Positions 15,387 through 23,147 of a DNA stretch of 44,527 bases are shown in pieces. The DNA comes from Treponema sp. (lineage in GTDB: Bacteria; Spirochaetota; Spirochaetia; Treponematales; Treponemataceae). How positions within the stretch are numbered: the stretch's first letter is position 1; every line of letters begins with the position of its first letter. The stretch spans positions 1-44,527 of the forward strand of contig JAHAZA010000093.1 in NCBI GenBank assembly GCA_018385415.1, written 5' to 3'. The notes beneath the pieces were generated by a model. That model was not told where the DNA came from. It saw only the letters and a program-made list of their open reading frames with translations, and searched no databases. The position numbers were made by a program, and so were the translations under genes.

Positions 15387-17198
15387 CTAGCCGTTCAATT
15401 TTGCAAGTTCGTCGCGTACAAACTGAATTGCTTTTGCAGCAGCTTCTGTTGCAGGAACAAGTTCTGCGTTTTCTGCTGTGCGTGGCTTGAACTCAACATT
15501 AGGAAGGTTCTTGTCACCTACTACGATACGAAGTGGATAGCCGATAAGTTCTGAGTCTGTAAACTTAACGCCTGGGCGTTCGTTACGGTCATCGAGGATA
15601 ACTTCGATTCCGGCTTTTGTAAGTTCATCATAGATTGAATCTGCAACTTCCTTCATCTGATCCTTGTACTGAACAGGAATTACGGCAACCTGATAAGGTG
15701 CAACAGTCATTGGCCAGCATATACCTTTGTCGTCGTGGTGACCTTCGATGATTGAAGCAAGTGTACGGTCAACACCGATTCCGTAACAACCCATAACTGG
15801 TGTTACAGGTTTTCCGCTTTCGCCAAGGTAAGTTACGTTCATTGATTTTGTATATTTTGAACCCAGCTTGAAGATGTGTCCAAGTTCGTTTCCTTTTTTC
15901 ATGTAGAACTTTCCGCCACATTCTGGACAACAGTCGCCTTCTTTACATGTGCGTACGTCAGCTGTCATGAATGGAGTAAAGTCACGGCCGATTTCTACGT
16001 GCTTGATATGGAATCCTTCTTTACCGCTTCCTGCTACACAGTCATGCATGTCAATTGTAGATTCATCAGCAAGTACTGGAATCTTAAGACCGATAGGGCC
16101 AACAAAGCCGTGTGGTGCCCCGGAATATTTAAGAACGTCTTCGTCGCTTGCAAGTTCAGCCCCAGAAGCTTTGAGAACTGCAGCAAGCTTTGTTTCGTTT
16201 ACATCAAGGTCGCCGCGGATTACAACGCAGAAGAAGCTTTCAGGAATGTATGTTACACCTCCTTCTGTAACTGTCTTTGCGTTCTTGTATTCTTCTGTAG
16301 AAGAAAGATCGATTCCACAGTTGTAAACTTTGTAGATAAGTGCCTTAAGGAATGTTGTTGATTTTTCGTTGAAGAATTTTTCCATGTCTTCGATTGAGAA
16401 AACATTTGGTGTTGCAACTTCTTCAACTGCAAGGTCTGTCTTAACCTGTGGCTGTCCTGCTGTGTTAAGTGGAACTTCACGCTTGCAGGCAGCTTTTTCA
16501 ACGTTGGCAGCATAGTCACAGTCTGGACAGAGAAGAAGTGTATCGTCACCTACTTCTGATTCAACCATGAACTCTTCTGAACCAGATCCACCCATTGAAC
16601 CTGTGTCGGCTTTTACAGAAATTGTATTCAATCCCATGCGCTTAAAAATCTTGCGGTAAGCAATGGCAACATTGTCGTAAGAAGCATCAAGGTCAGCCTG
16701 ATCTTTATCAAATGAGTAAGCATCCATCATGATAAATTCACGGCCGCGCATTACGCCGTAACGTGGACGGATTTCGTCACGATACTTTGTATTGATCTGA
16801 TACAAAGTAAAAGGAAGCTGTTTATATGAAGAAAGTCCTTCGCGAACAAGAGCTGTAAATGCTTCTTCTGCTGTAGGAGAAACAACCATGTCCTGTCCCT
16901 GACGGTTCTGTGCTGTAAGCATTTCGCCAGCCATTTTGTCCCAGCGTCCTGATTCCTTCCAAAGATCACCCGGTACGATTACTGTAGGTTTAATTTCGAG
17001 AAGACCGGCATTATCAAGTTCTTCACGGATGATTTTCTGAACTTTCATCAATGAACGATAACCGATCGGCATATATGCATAAAGACCGTTTCCAAGCTTA
17101 CGAATGAGACCTGAGCGCATCATGAGCTGATGGCTTGCGATAACTGCGTCGTTTGGTGCTTCGCGCAGTGTTGAAATAAGAGATTTACTTGCTTTCAT
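15387..17198 (-). CDS. proS: Prolyl-tRNA synthetase (bacterial type)
   Basis: A 603-residue class II aminoacyl-tRNA synthetase charging tRNA-Pro. The N-terminus MKASKSLISTLREAPNDAVIASHQLMMRSGLIRKLG is typical of bacterial ProRS (given in two parts: MKASKSLISTLREAP, then NDAVIASHQL). Class II motif 2 lies in NTKYRDEIRPRYGVMRGREF, motif 3 in GCYGIGVDR. A YbaK-like insertion (about 225-400) between motifs 2 and 3 provides editing of Ala-tRNA-Pro, as in E. coli. The C-terminal anticodon-binding domain follows. Length is near the family norm of 570-600. No Shine-Dalgarno precedes the ATG; TATTAT about ten bases upstream suggests a near-leaderless mRNA. Confidence 0.97.
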   Translation of the reverse strand: MKASKSLISTLREAPNDAVIASHQLMMRSGLIRKLGNGLYAYMPIGYRSLMKVQKIIREELDNAGLLEIKPTVIVPGDLWKESGRWDKMAGEMLTAQNRQGQDMVVSPTAEEAFTALVREGLSSYKQLPFTLYQINTKYRDEIRPRYGVMRGREFIMMDAYSFDKDQADLDASYDNVAIAYRKIFKRMGLNTISVKADTGSMGGSGSEEFMVESEVGDDTLLLCPDCDYAANVEKAACKREVPLNTAGQPQVKTDLAVEEVATPNVFSIEDMEKFFNEKSTTFLKALIYKVYNCGIDLSSTEEYKNAKTVTEGGVTYIPESFFCVVIRGDLDVNETKLAAVLKASGAELASDEDVLKYSGAPHGFVGPIGLKIPVLADESTIDMHDCVAGSGKEGFHIKHVEIGRDFTPFMTADVRTCKEGDCCPECGGKFYMKKGNELGHIFKLGSKYTKSMNVTYLGESGKPVTPVMGCYGIGVDRTLASIIEGHHDDKGICWPMTVAPYQVAVIPVQYKDQMKEVADSIYDELTKAGIEVILDDRNERPGVKFTDSELIGYPLRIVVGDKNLPNVEFKPRTAENAELVPATEAAAKAIQFVRDELAKLNG

Positions 17199-17241
17199 AA
17201 TGGTAAATATAATACTGAAAATGTGGGGGAATATTCAACTT

Positions 17242-18069
17242 CTAGTAAAAGATTTCTTCTTTGTGAATCTGGCCTAGGGATTCCAAGGTTTGTTTTAGGG
17301 TTTGAGCTGGGTTAGCAGCTTGATGATTTTTTACATCTTTACTGAAGCAATTCATTGAGAAATGCTGGTAAACGAAGACTTTCTGCCAGGCAGTGCTGGT
17401 TTTTGCCAGCTCGTCGGTTAATGCAAGACTATCGGTTGTAATGGCCTGGGTTTTTGTGTAGGCAGTTTTTAATTCGTCGCGGTAAGGAATGAAGATGCCA
17501 TTCTTTTTCAGTTCTGTATAGCCTACAAGCCAGAGTTCAGGGATAAAGGAATTTTCATCGGAAGCTGCAATCAAATCCTGGTGAAGTGCTGCAGTTTTTT
17601 TTGCCATCCATCTCTGGCTTTCTTCGATTAAGTTCTGGGCTGGAGAATTGCCGGCTTTGAGTTCTTTGTCTATTGAAATAAGATGCTTTGTTTTTGCTGA
17701 ATGAACCGGTGTCTTGTTAAGAATGATTACGTTTTTGCGGAAATCAATTTCAAGTTCGGGATTTTTTTTGAAGTAGCCTTCGGCGATTTTTCCGGCCTGG
17801 CCTACAAGGTATTTCTGATTAATTGAAAGTTGTTCATTTTTTCCGGGATTATCGCCAATAACAATAAGCTTTATTTCGGACTGCTGGGTTAACTCGTCAA
17901 GAGCGGTATTATAGACTACCGGTGTTTCTATCGGATAATCAGGCGTATCTTTTACAGAAGATGATTTCTGCAGTGGAATCAATTCCTTTGAATAGCAGGC
18001 CCAGCTCTGACACTGGTTCTTAAGATCTGATTTAAAATTCTGGAATATTTTCCACTGCTGAGGATTCAT
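17242..18069 (-). CDS. Uracil-DNA glycosylase superfamily protein
   Basis: A 275-residue protein with a UDG-fold core: LIVIGDNPGKNEQ (about residues 70-82) matches the GxxPGxxE motif of family 4-type glycosylases, YLVGQAGK follows as the GxPFVGxxG equivalent, and NVIILNKTPVHS takes the place of the NxxKCRPP motif. The cysteines that bind the Fe-S cluster in family 4 enzymes are not evident, so this is a divergent member and activity on uracil is not assured. It starts two bases after the HdeD-like gene and precedes proS by 43 bases, suggesting one transcript. Confidence 0.7.
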   Translation of the reverse strand: MNPQQWKIFQNFKSDLKNQCQSWACYSKELIPLQKSSSVKDTPDYPIETPVVYNTALDELTQQSEIKLIVIGDNPGKNEQLSINQKYLVGQAGKIAEGYFKKNPELEIDFRKNVIILNKTPVHSAKTKHLISIDKELKAGNSPAQNLIEESQRWMAKKTAALHQDLIAASDENSFIPELWLVGYTELKKNGIFIPYRDELKTAYTKTQAITTDSLALTDELAKTSTAWQKVFVYQHFSMNCFSKDVKNHQAANPAQTLKQTLESLGQIHKEEIFY

Positions 18070-18071
18070 TC

Positions 18072-18620
18072 CTATTCACCGTCTACAACTTCTGCGTCTT
18101 CTTCTACAATCGGAGCATTCTTCTTAACATTAATTGCAAGAATAATTGATGTAACTAAAATTACTCCGCCTGCAATTCGTAAAAGAATATTTCCAAATTT
18201 TGGAAGGAGGAACAACACAATTGCTGTAATTATCATTCCTACCATTTCAGTTATATACTGCTTAACAGGAATATTCTGTTCCTTCAATTTAATAATTGTG
18301 AGAATTTCTGAAACAGATGCAAGAAGAGCGAAAATTCCTAACACAATACAAAGAGTTGTCCAGATTGCTTCACCCATTTTTATTGGAAGGAAAATACACA
18401 ACGCTCCAAGGATAATGCTCAAACCACCGCGCACATAAATATTCACTTTATAAAAAGTATCATCACTAAGGCTCAGCAATTTGAAAAGAATAAAGAATCC
18501 AGATAAAATCAGGAAAATTCCCAAAGCAACAACAAGAACAACCACAAACTGCTGTGGAACGCACAATAATACAAGTCCAAGAATTCCTGCAAGAATTGGA
18601 AGTAAGTAATCAACAAACAT
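18072..18620 (-). CDS. HdeD-like (DUF308) six-helix membrane protein
   Basis: A 182-residue integral membrane protein with six hydrophobic segments arranged as three hairpins and a short acidic C-terminus (EEDAEVVDGE). Segments such as LIILSGFFILFKLL and RGGLSIILGALCIFLP match the repeated pattern of the HdeD/DUF308 family, linked to acid resistance in E. coli but of unknown mechanism. AAGGAG precedes the ATG. First gene of the minus-strand group leading to proS; divergent from the XRE regulator across 204 bases of AT-rich DNA. Confidence 0.8.
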   Translation of the reverse strand: MFVDYLLPILAGILGLVLLCVPQQFVVVLVVALGIFLILSGFFILFKLLSLSDDTFYKVNIYVRGGLSIILGALCIFLPIKMGEAIWTTLCIVLGIFALLASVSEILTIIKLKEQNIPVKQYITEMVGMIITAIVLFLLPKFGNILLRIAGGVILVTSIILAINVKKNAPIVEEDAEVVDGE

Positions 18621-18739
18621 AAATTCTCCTTAGAAGTAAGTAATATTTATCTATCAATTTTGTTATTTATAATAGTAAAAACTGTAAACAACTAAAAATC
18701 AAGTATACATTTTCATTTTTAATACTTATATAATTATGA

Positions 18740-18790
18740 TGATTTTCTGATTATTCGTAATAGACTATATAATTGTTCGTATCAGTTTAT
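18740..18790. promoter_or_regulatory. AT-rich divergent regulatory region with repeated TTCGTA sites
   Basis: Between the HdeD-like gene and the XRE regulator, ATTCGTAAT and TTCGTATC occur about 24 bases apart, flanking TATATAAT. Such a pair could be the operator for the adjacent XRE regulator. No other gene is seen in 18621-18824. Confidence 0.25.
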
Positions 18791-18824
18791 GTAAAAAAGC
18801 AAATTTTCGTTTTACATTATTTAC

Positions 18825-19244
18825 ATGCGAGAAGAAAAAAGTCTTGATATCATCATCAGTGAAAACCTTCAATTTTATAGGAATCAAGCGCACTTAACAC
18901 AGGCTGAATTAGCAGAAAATCTGAATATTTCAATTTCCCATATTGCAAATATAGAAAGAAAGGAATCATCGGTAAGCCTTGCTCTCATTAAAAAAATTCT
19001 CGATTTTTTCCAGATTACACCCAATGACTTAATGCTTGATAAAACCAAAATCGAAAATCTTTCAAAAGACCAGCAGATAAAAGCCATCATCTCAGAAAAA
19101 CTGGATGGATTAAAAATAGATTTATACTCAGAACTTCACAATCACCTTTCAGAAGAGAGTACTGTAATATATTCCACACCTATCCGTCCAAGACAAAAGA
19201 AGCAATCGATTGCCTCTTCAAAAAAATTAAATAAATCTTATTGA
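18825..19244 (+). CDS. XRE-family helix-turn-helix regulator
   Basis: A 139-residue DNA-binding protein. Residues 10-68 form a Cro/CI-type HTH: LQFYRNQAHLTQAELAENL then ISISHIANIERKESSVSLAL, followed by the typical LIKKILDFFQITPNDLM. The rest (70-139) is charged with a Lys/Arg/Ser-rich end and may be for oligomerisation. There is no Shine-Dalgarno; TACATT at 18813-18818 would put the transcript start at the ATG itself, though the match is weak. It lies 38 bases before a tRNA cluster. Target genes unknown; autoregulation and control of the divergent HdeD-like gene are plausible. Confidence 0.85.
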   Translation: MREEKSLDIIISENLQFYRNQAHLTQAELAENLNISISHIANIERKESSVSLALIKKILDFFQITPNDLMLDKTKIENLSKDQQIKAIISEKLDGLKIDLYSELHNHLSEESTVIYSTPIRPRQKKQSIASSKKLNKSY

Positions 19245-19270
19245 CAAACTAATTATATTTATGTTAATTT
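19241..19270 (+). promoter_or_regulatory. Probable promoter of the tRNA cluster
   Basis: A perfect TTGACA at 19241-19246 overlaps the stop codon of the XRE gene; the -10 (TTAATT at 19264-19269 after 17 bases) is weak. The first tRNA begins at 19283. Confidence 0.5.
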
Positions 19271-19282
19271 GAATGCACATTA

Positions 19283-19368
19283 GGAGCGATACCAAAGCGG
19301 TCGTACTGGGGCGGTCTTGAAAACCGTTGTACCTTCGGGTACCGGGGGTTCGAATCCCTCTCGCTCCG
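19283..19368 (+). tRNA. tRNA-Ser (anticodon TGA)
   Basis: 86 bases. Acceptor GGAGCGA pairs with TCGCTCC; anticodon stem GCGGT/ACCGT encloses CTTGAAA with anticodon TGA at 19318-19320; a long variable arm (TGTACC-TTCG-GGTACC region) marks class II; T-arm GGGGG-TTCGAAT-CCCTC. Discriminator G; CCA is not encoded. Confidence 0.97.
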
Positions 19369-19375
19369 ATACTAA

Positions 19376-19460
19376 GGAAGCGTGGTAGAGCGGTAATACA
19401 ACGGATTGCTAATCCGTCGGTTCCTTACGGGCCGGGCAGGTTCAACTCCTGTCGCTTCCG
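19376..19460 (+). tRNA. tRNA-Ser (anticodon GCT)
   Basis: 85 bases. Acceptor GGAAGCG/CGCTTCC, anticodon stem ACGGA/TCCGT with loop TTGCTAA (GCT at 19408-19410), long variable arm, T-arm GCAGG/CCTGT. Discriminator G, no encoded CCA. Seven bases after the preceding tRNA, so one precursor. Confidence 0.96.
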
Positions 19461-19483
19461 ATCTATCAACCTTTGGGTTATTT

Positions 19484-19558
19484 GAGGCTGTAGCTCAGCT
19501 GGATTAGAGCATCACCCTGCGGAGGTGAGGGTCGCACGTTCGAACCGTGTCAGCCTCG
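19484..19558 (+). tRNA. tRNA-Arg (anticodon GCG)
   Basis: 75 bases. Acceptor GAGGCTG/CAGCCTC, D-arm GCTC/GAGC, anticodon stem TCACC/GGTGA with loop CTGCGGA, giving anticodon GCG (19519-19521), T-arm GCACG/CGTGT. Discriminator G, no CCA encoded. GCG is uncommon, since most bacteria read these Arg codons with a deaminated ACG tRNA. Confidence 0.93.
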
Positions 19559-19566
19559 TAGAAATT

Positions 19567-19595
19567 AAGCTTGTCAGTTAGGACAGGCTTTTTTT
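19567..19595 (+). terminator. Terminator of the tRNA cluster
   Basis: AAGCTTGTC (19567-19575) and GACAGGCTT (19582-19590) form a nine-pair stem, one pair being T-G, followed by seven T. Confidence 0.88.
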
Positions 19596-19849
19596 GTGCC
19601 CTTTTGCTTTTTTAACAGTCCTTAACTTTCTGTCTTTGTTTATTTATTCCCCGACTTTCATTTTTATAATCCACAATAGCCGTTTTATTGTTTCAGGAGG
19701 AATTTTGCCAGGAAGGCATTTTGTGTTCCTGCAAAGGGCATAAAATTAAAGCCGTAGAAATTCCCTTAATCAGAATGAGATGACAGATAATGTAGACAAA
19801 TCTTTCTTTTTGAAAGATAATATTTACCAAATCGTTTTGGAGTGATTTT
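19596..19849. other. 254-base noncoding stretch upstream of the LysM gene
   Basis: No ORF. It contains two hairpins: TGC(C)AGGAA / TTCCTGCA (19706-19733, one bulged base) and ATCTTTC / GAAAGAT (19800-19818). The second lies 30 bases before the next start codon, so the region probably holds the promoter and a structured leader for the envelope cluster. No known riboswitch motif recognised. Confidence 0.4.
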
Positions 19850-20992
19850 ATGAAAACTATAGGAATCAAACTTGCTGACGGATCTTTCTATCCTATTATG
19901 CAGGAAGGATCTGCTGAAAAAAGAAAGCTCAATCTCACAACTGTTAAAGATAATCAGACTACTGTTCAGGTTGATTTATACCGTTCAGAAAGCGGAACCA
20001 TGCAGGATGCAGAATATGTTGATTCCCTTGAGATTAAAAATCTCGTTAAACATCCAAATGGAGAACCTGACATTTCTCTTGATATTAGCCTTGATGAGAA
20101 TAACGAATTAAAGGCTGAACTCCATGACCCTGAAACCGGAAAAGATTCAACAACTACTGTTTATCTCGTTTCCAGATCACTGGAACAGAGAAGCGAACCA
20201 TCAGAAGTTACTGAAGCAATTACAGAAGATTCAAATGAAGACAATTTAGATGATTTTTCTTCAGATTTAGATTTTGATGCAGAAGCATTTGATCTGGATC
20301 AGAGCCTTTCTTCTGAACCACAGGAAACTTTTGACAGCGATGATGATTTAACCTTCGATCCAAATACACTTAATGTAGATTCAATCGTTGAAGAAGAAAC
20401 TTCTACAGAAACAGAAGAAGTCACAGAAACTTCTGAGTCTGAAGATTTGTTCAATGATGACTTTGACAATTCAGGAAGTGCTGGTCTTGATTTCTCTGAT
20501 ATTCTTGATGAAGAGACAAAAGAAGGATATGCCGGTACTGCTGACAATGAAAGCTGTAAGAAAAAAGTCAAAGTTCCTGTAATTATTTGTATCATCTGCG
20601 CAGTGATTTGTATTCTTGCAGTTCTTTTAATGCTTTTTGTAATTCCTACAAGCTTCAATATTCTTAAGAAACCTGCAAAAGAGCCTGTAAAAGTTGAACA
20701 GCCGGCTCCTGTTGTTGTAGAAGAAGAAAAGAAAGAAGAACCAAAATACGAAGCTAAAGAAGATGAGATTGTTGTAGCACCTGCAGAAGAGGTAGTACCT
20801 GAAGTTCCTGCTAAAGATGAAACAGAAAGCAAGAACATCACTTATAAAATTAAGTGGGGCGATACTCTCTGGGATATTTCTAAATCTTATTATAACAATC
20901 CTTGGAAATATCCAAAGATTGCAAAATATAACGGTATTAAAAATCCAGACCACATTATTTCAGGAACAAAAATCATCATTCCTGCTGAGTAA
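19850..20992 (+). CDS. Membrane protein with DnaK substrate-domain-like N-terminus and C-terminal LysM
   Basis: A 380-residue protein with an unusual order. Residues 1-110 match the beta substrate-binding domain of Hsp70/DnaK: LNLTTVKDNQTTVQVDLYRS, then DAEYVDSLEIKNL, NGEPDISLDISLDENNELKA and DPETGK align with the FSTAEDNQ...ALGQFNLDGI...RGxPQIEVTFDID..G segments, but there is no ATPase domain. Residues 115-235 are Asp/Glu/Ser-rich. One transmembrane helix lies at about 243-265, then a Pro/Glu/Lys-rich spacer, and a LysM peptidoglycan-binding domain at about 331-378 (IKWGDTLWDISKSYY...NPDHIISGTKIIIP). So the DnaK-like part is cytoplasmic and LysM is periplasmic. GGAG precedes the ATG. It leads an operon with a lytic transglycosylase. 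Confidence 0.85.
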   Translation: MKTIGIKLADGSFYPIMQEGSAEKRKLNLTTVKDNQTTVQVDLYRSESGTMQDAEYVDSLEIKNLVKHPNGEPDISLDISLDENNELKAELHDPETGKDSTTTVYLVSRSLEQRSEPSEVTEAITEDSNEDNLDDFSSDLDFDAEAFDLDQSLSSEPQETFDSDDDLTFDPNTLNVDSIVEEETSTETEEVTETSESEDLFNDDFDNSGSAGLDFSDILDEETKEGYAGTADNESCKKKVKVPVIICIICAVICILAVLLMLFVIPTSFNILKKPAKEPVKVEQPAPVVVEEEKKEEPKYEAKEDEIVVAPAEEVVPEVPAKDETESKNITYKIKWGDTLWDISKSYYNNPWKYPKIAKYNGIKNPDHIISGTKIIIPAE

Positions 20993-21014
20993 TCGCTGGT
21001 TAAATTGAGTAAAC

Positions 21015-23135
21015 ATGAAATTGAAAAATTACCTCTTTCTCTGCTGCATATTATTTGCAGCAGCTTTAACTATTGGCTGTGCAAATAATCTGAAACCACA
21101 GAACCCTCTGCAGGAAAAGTATGGCCCGGATGCAGATTATTTTATTGGTCTTCAGGAACTTCAAAATAAGGATACAAAAAAAGCACTCAGACATTTTACA
21201 AAAGCCAGTACTCAAGGTTCTAAATATATCCGACGCAGAAGTCTTGAGCAAAAAATTAAATTAGGAAACATCAAACAACAGGTTGCTGGCGCAAAAGAAT
21301 ATCTTGCTCTTTACAATGACGATGCAGCCCTTATCTTTGCTGGAAAAATTTTCTTTGAAAACAAAGAATACGCATTATTGCTTGATTCAACCAGCTTTAT
21401 CGATATTACGAAATGTCCTAACGAGCTGGCAAAAATGAGAATTACCGCAATGAGCGAAAAAAAAGATTCCCGGCTTACCTCTACAATCTGCCAGTGGTTT
21501 ACAGGCCGCAAGATTACTTCTGATCATTTGGATTTCTACTACGGTCCGCTTACTCAGATTTTAAATTCAGATGAAAGTGATTTTGCAAAAGCACTTTCAG
21601 TAATTATTGATTTTAGAATTTTGGTTTCAGAAAAAGATTATTTTTCGGCAATGGAATTAATTCCTTCTGTAAAGGAATTTTGCGAGAAGTCGCAGGTTAT
21701 TCCATTTACGAATTTTCTTGTCGCTGATCTTGGCCGATGTTATTACACCTCTAGTACAAAATACAAAGAAAATGCAGAATACTTTGAGGCACTAAGTAAC
21801 TCTTCTTTTGCAAGAAACAATGCTGTTAAATATTTTTCGTTAATCTATGCCGGTCGTATTAATGACAAATCTGGTGTTTATATTTCACGGGCTGAGAAAA
21901 ACTTTATCGATGCAATGAATTGTGCACCCACAGCTGAAGATTATGATATGGCACTCTGGTTTTTACTGAATACAAATCTTTCTGTTTCAACAGACCGCTG
22001 TGTTGCAACAATAGAACAATATGCATCGACATGGAAAAATCCTTACTATTTTACTGATGTATTAGACAATCTTTCGCTTTTACTTTTTACAAGTGGAAAA
22101 TGGAGTTCATTTCCAAAAGTGTATAAAGCCTTAGATGGCTATGGTGATAATGCAACTACATCAAAATTTGCATACATTACCGGTCAATTGATAAATAAAG
22201 GGCTTTTAAAAGGAACTGAAGAAGATAAGACTGCTGCATTCTCAAAAGCATTTGAATTAAATGCTGGAACTGATATTTATTACAGACTTCTTGCTGCTAA
22301 AGAATTGGACATTAATTTAAAAGAAATCGAAAGCAAAATTTTTACACCAACAACAGCAGTTAGTGCAGCAAATGATGCTGAAGCAGAAAAACTTTTACTA
22401 GGCTATGCTGATTTCGGTTTTGAAGATCTGATATATCCTGAATGGCAATATTTCTACACATTGAACAATAAAATTTTCGATATCAATACAATCTGTCAGG
22501 CCGCAGAATTCCTTCGTAAATGTGGAAATTCCACCAACAGCAATTATTACAAAAGCCTTCACATGGTTACAAAAACTACTAACCTTGATAATTCCCCACT
22601 TACACGAAAAGTGTTCGAACTTTCATATCCAAAAAATTTTTCTAAAGAGATTAAGGCAGCTTGTGAAGAATTCGGTGTAGAAGAATACGATATGCTGGGA
22701 CTAATTAGAACTGAAAGCTTTTTCAATCCTATTGTCGAAAGCCGTGCCGGAGCTCTTGGTTTGTCACAACTAATGGAATCTACTTTCAATGATTGCGCAT
22801 CAAGATTGAAAATTGATAATGCAAATATTACAGATCCTCAAACTAACATTCGTGTAGGAACTTATTATTATTCCAGCCTCGTTAATCGTTTGGATGATTC
22901 TGATATTCTCGCTCTTTTTGCTTACAATGCTGGAATTACAAGAGTACGAAGATGGTTGCAGTCTTCCAGAGTTGGACTTGGTTTATTCAAAAATCTTTCT
23001 TCGGATTTATTTCTTGAAACAATTCCCATTTCTGAAACACGAAATTACGGAAGGAAAGTTATTCAAAGTGCAGCAATCTATGCATGGCTTTATTATGATA
23101 AAAACCCTTGTGACATCATTGATGAAATGATGTAA
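21015..23135 (+). CDS. Lytic murein transglycosylase lipoprotein (Slt70-like)
   Basis: A 706-residue lipoprotein: signal peptide with lipobox TIGC (Cys22). Residues about 40-520 are a helical, TPR-like solenoid, comparable to the U-domain of Slt70. The C-terminal SLT domain starts near residue 540: YDMLGLIRTESFFNPIVES holds the catalytic Glu of the ExS motif, then AGALGLSQLMESTF, and NIRVGTYYYSSLV with LFAYNAGITRVRRW. It cleaves peptidoglycan glycan strands to make 1,6-anhydro ends. It follows the LysM protein by 22 bases and precedes the antiporter by 12, so the three are likely co-transcribed. Family call firm. Confidence 0.92.
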   Translation: MKLKNYLFLCCILFAAALTIGCANNLKPQNPLQEKYGPDADYFIGLQELQNKDTKKALRHFTKASTQGSKYIRRRSLEQKIKLGNIKQQVAGAKEYLALYNDDAALIFAGKIFFENKEYALLLDSTSFIDITKCPNELAKMRITAMSEKKDSRLTSTICQWFTGRKITSDHLDFYYGPLTQILNSDESDFAKALSVIIDFRILVSEKDYFSAMELIPSVKEFCEKSQVIPFTNFLVADLGRCYYTSSTKYKENAEYFEALSNSSFARNNAVKYFSLIYAGRINDKSGVYISRAEKNFIDAMNCAPTAEDYDMALWFLLNTNLSVSTDRCVATIEQYASTWKNPYYFTDVLDNLSLLLFTSGKWSSFPKVYKALDGYGDNATTSKFAYITGQLINKGLLKGTEEDKTAAFSKAFELNAGTDIYYRLLAAKELDINLKEIESKIFTPTTAVSAANDAEAEKLLLGYADFGFEDLIYPEWQYFYTLNNKIFDINTICQAAEFLRKCGNSTNSNYYKSLHMVTKTTNLDNSPLTRKVFELSYPKNFSKEIKAACEEFGVEEYDMLGLIRTESFFNPIVESRAGALGLSQLMESTFNDCASRLKIDNANITDPQTNIRVGTYYYSSLVNRLDDSDILALFAYNAGITRVRRWLQSSRVGLGLFKNLSSDLFLETIPISETRNYGRKVIQSAAIYAWLYYDKNPCDIIDEMM

Positions 23136-23147
23136 TCTGGAGTCTAT

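Noticed and set aside
15876..16361. A 161-codon open frame antisense to proS.
   Set aside because: Lies fully inside the ProRS coding region and has no family features; an effect of codon use on the other strand.
20299..20841. A 180-codon minus-strand frame rich in Ser and Thr, opposite the LysM gene.
   Set aside because: Mirror of the Glu/Asp-rich linker, which produces Ser-rich antisense frames.
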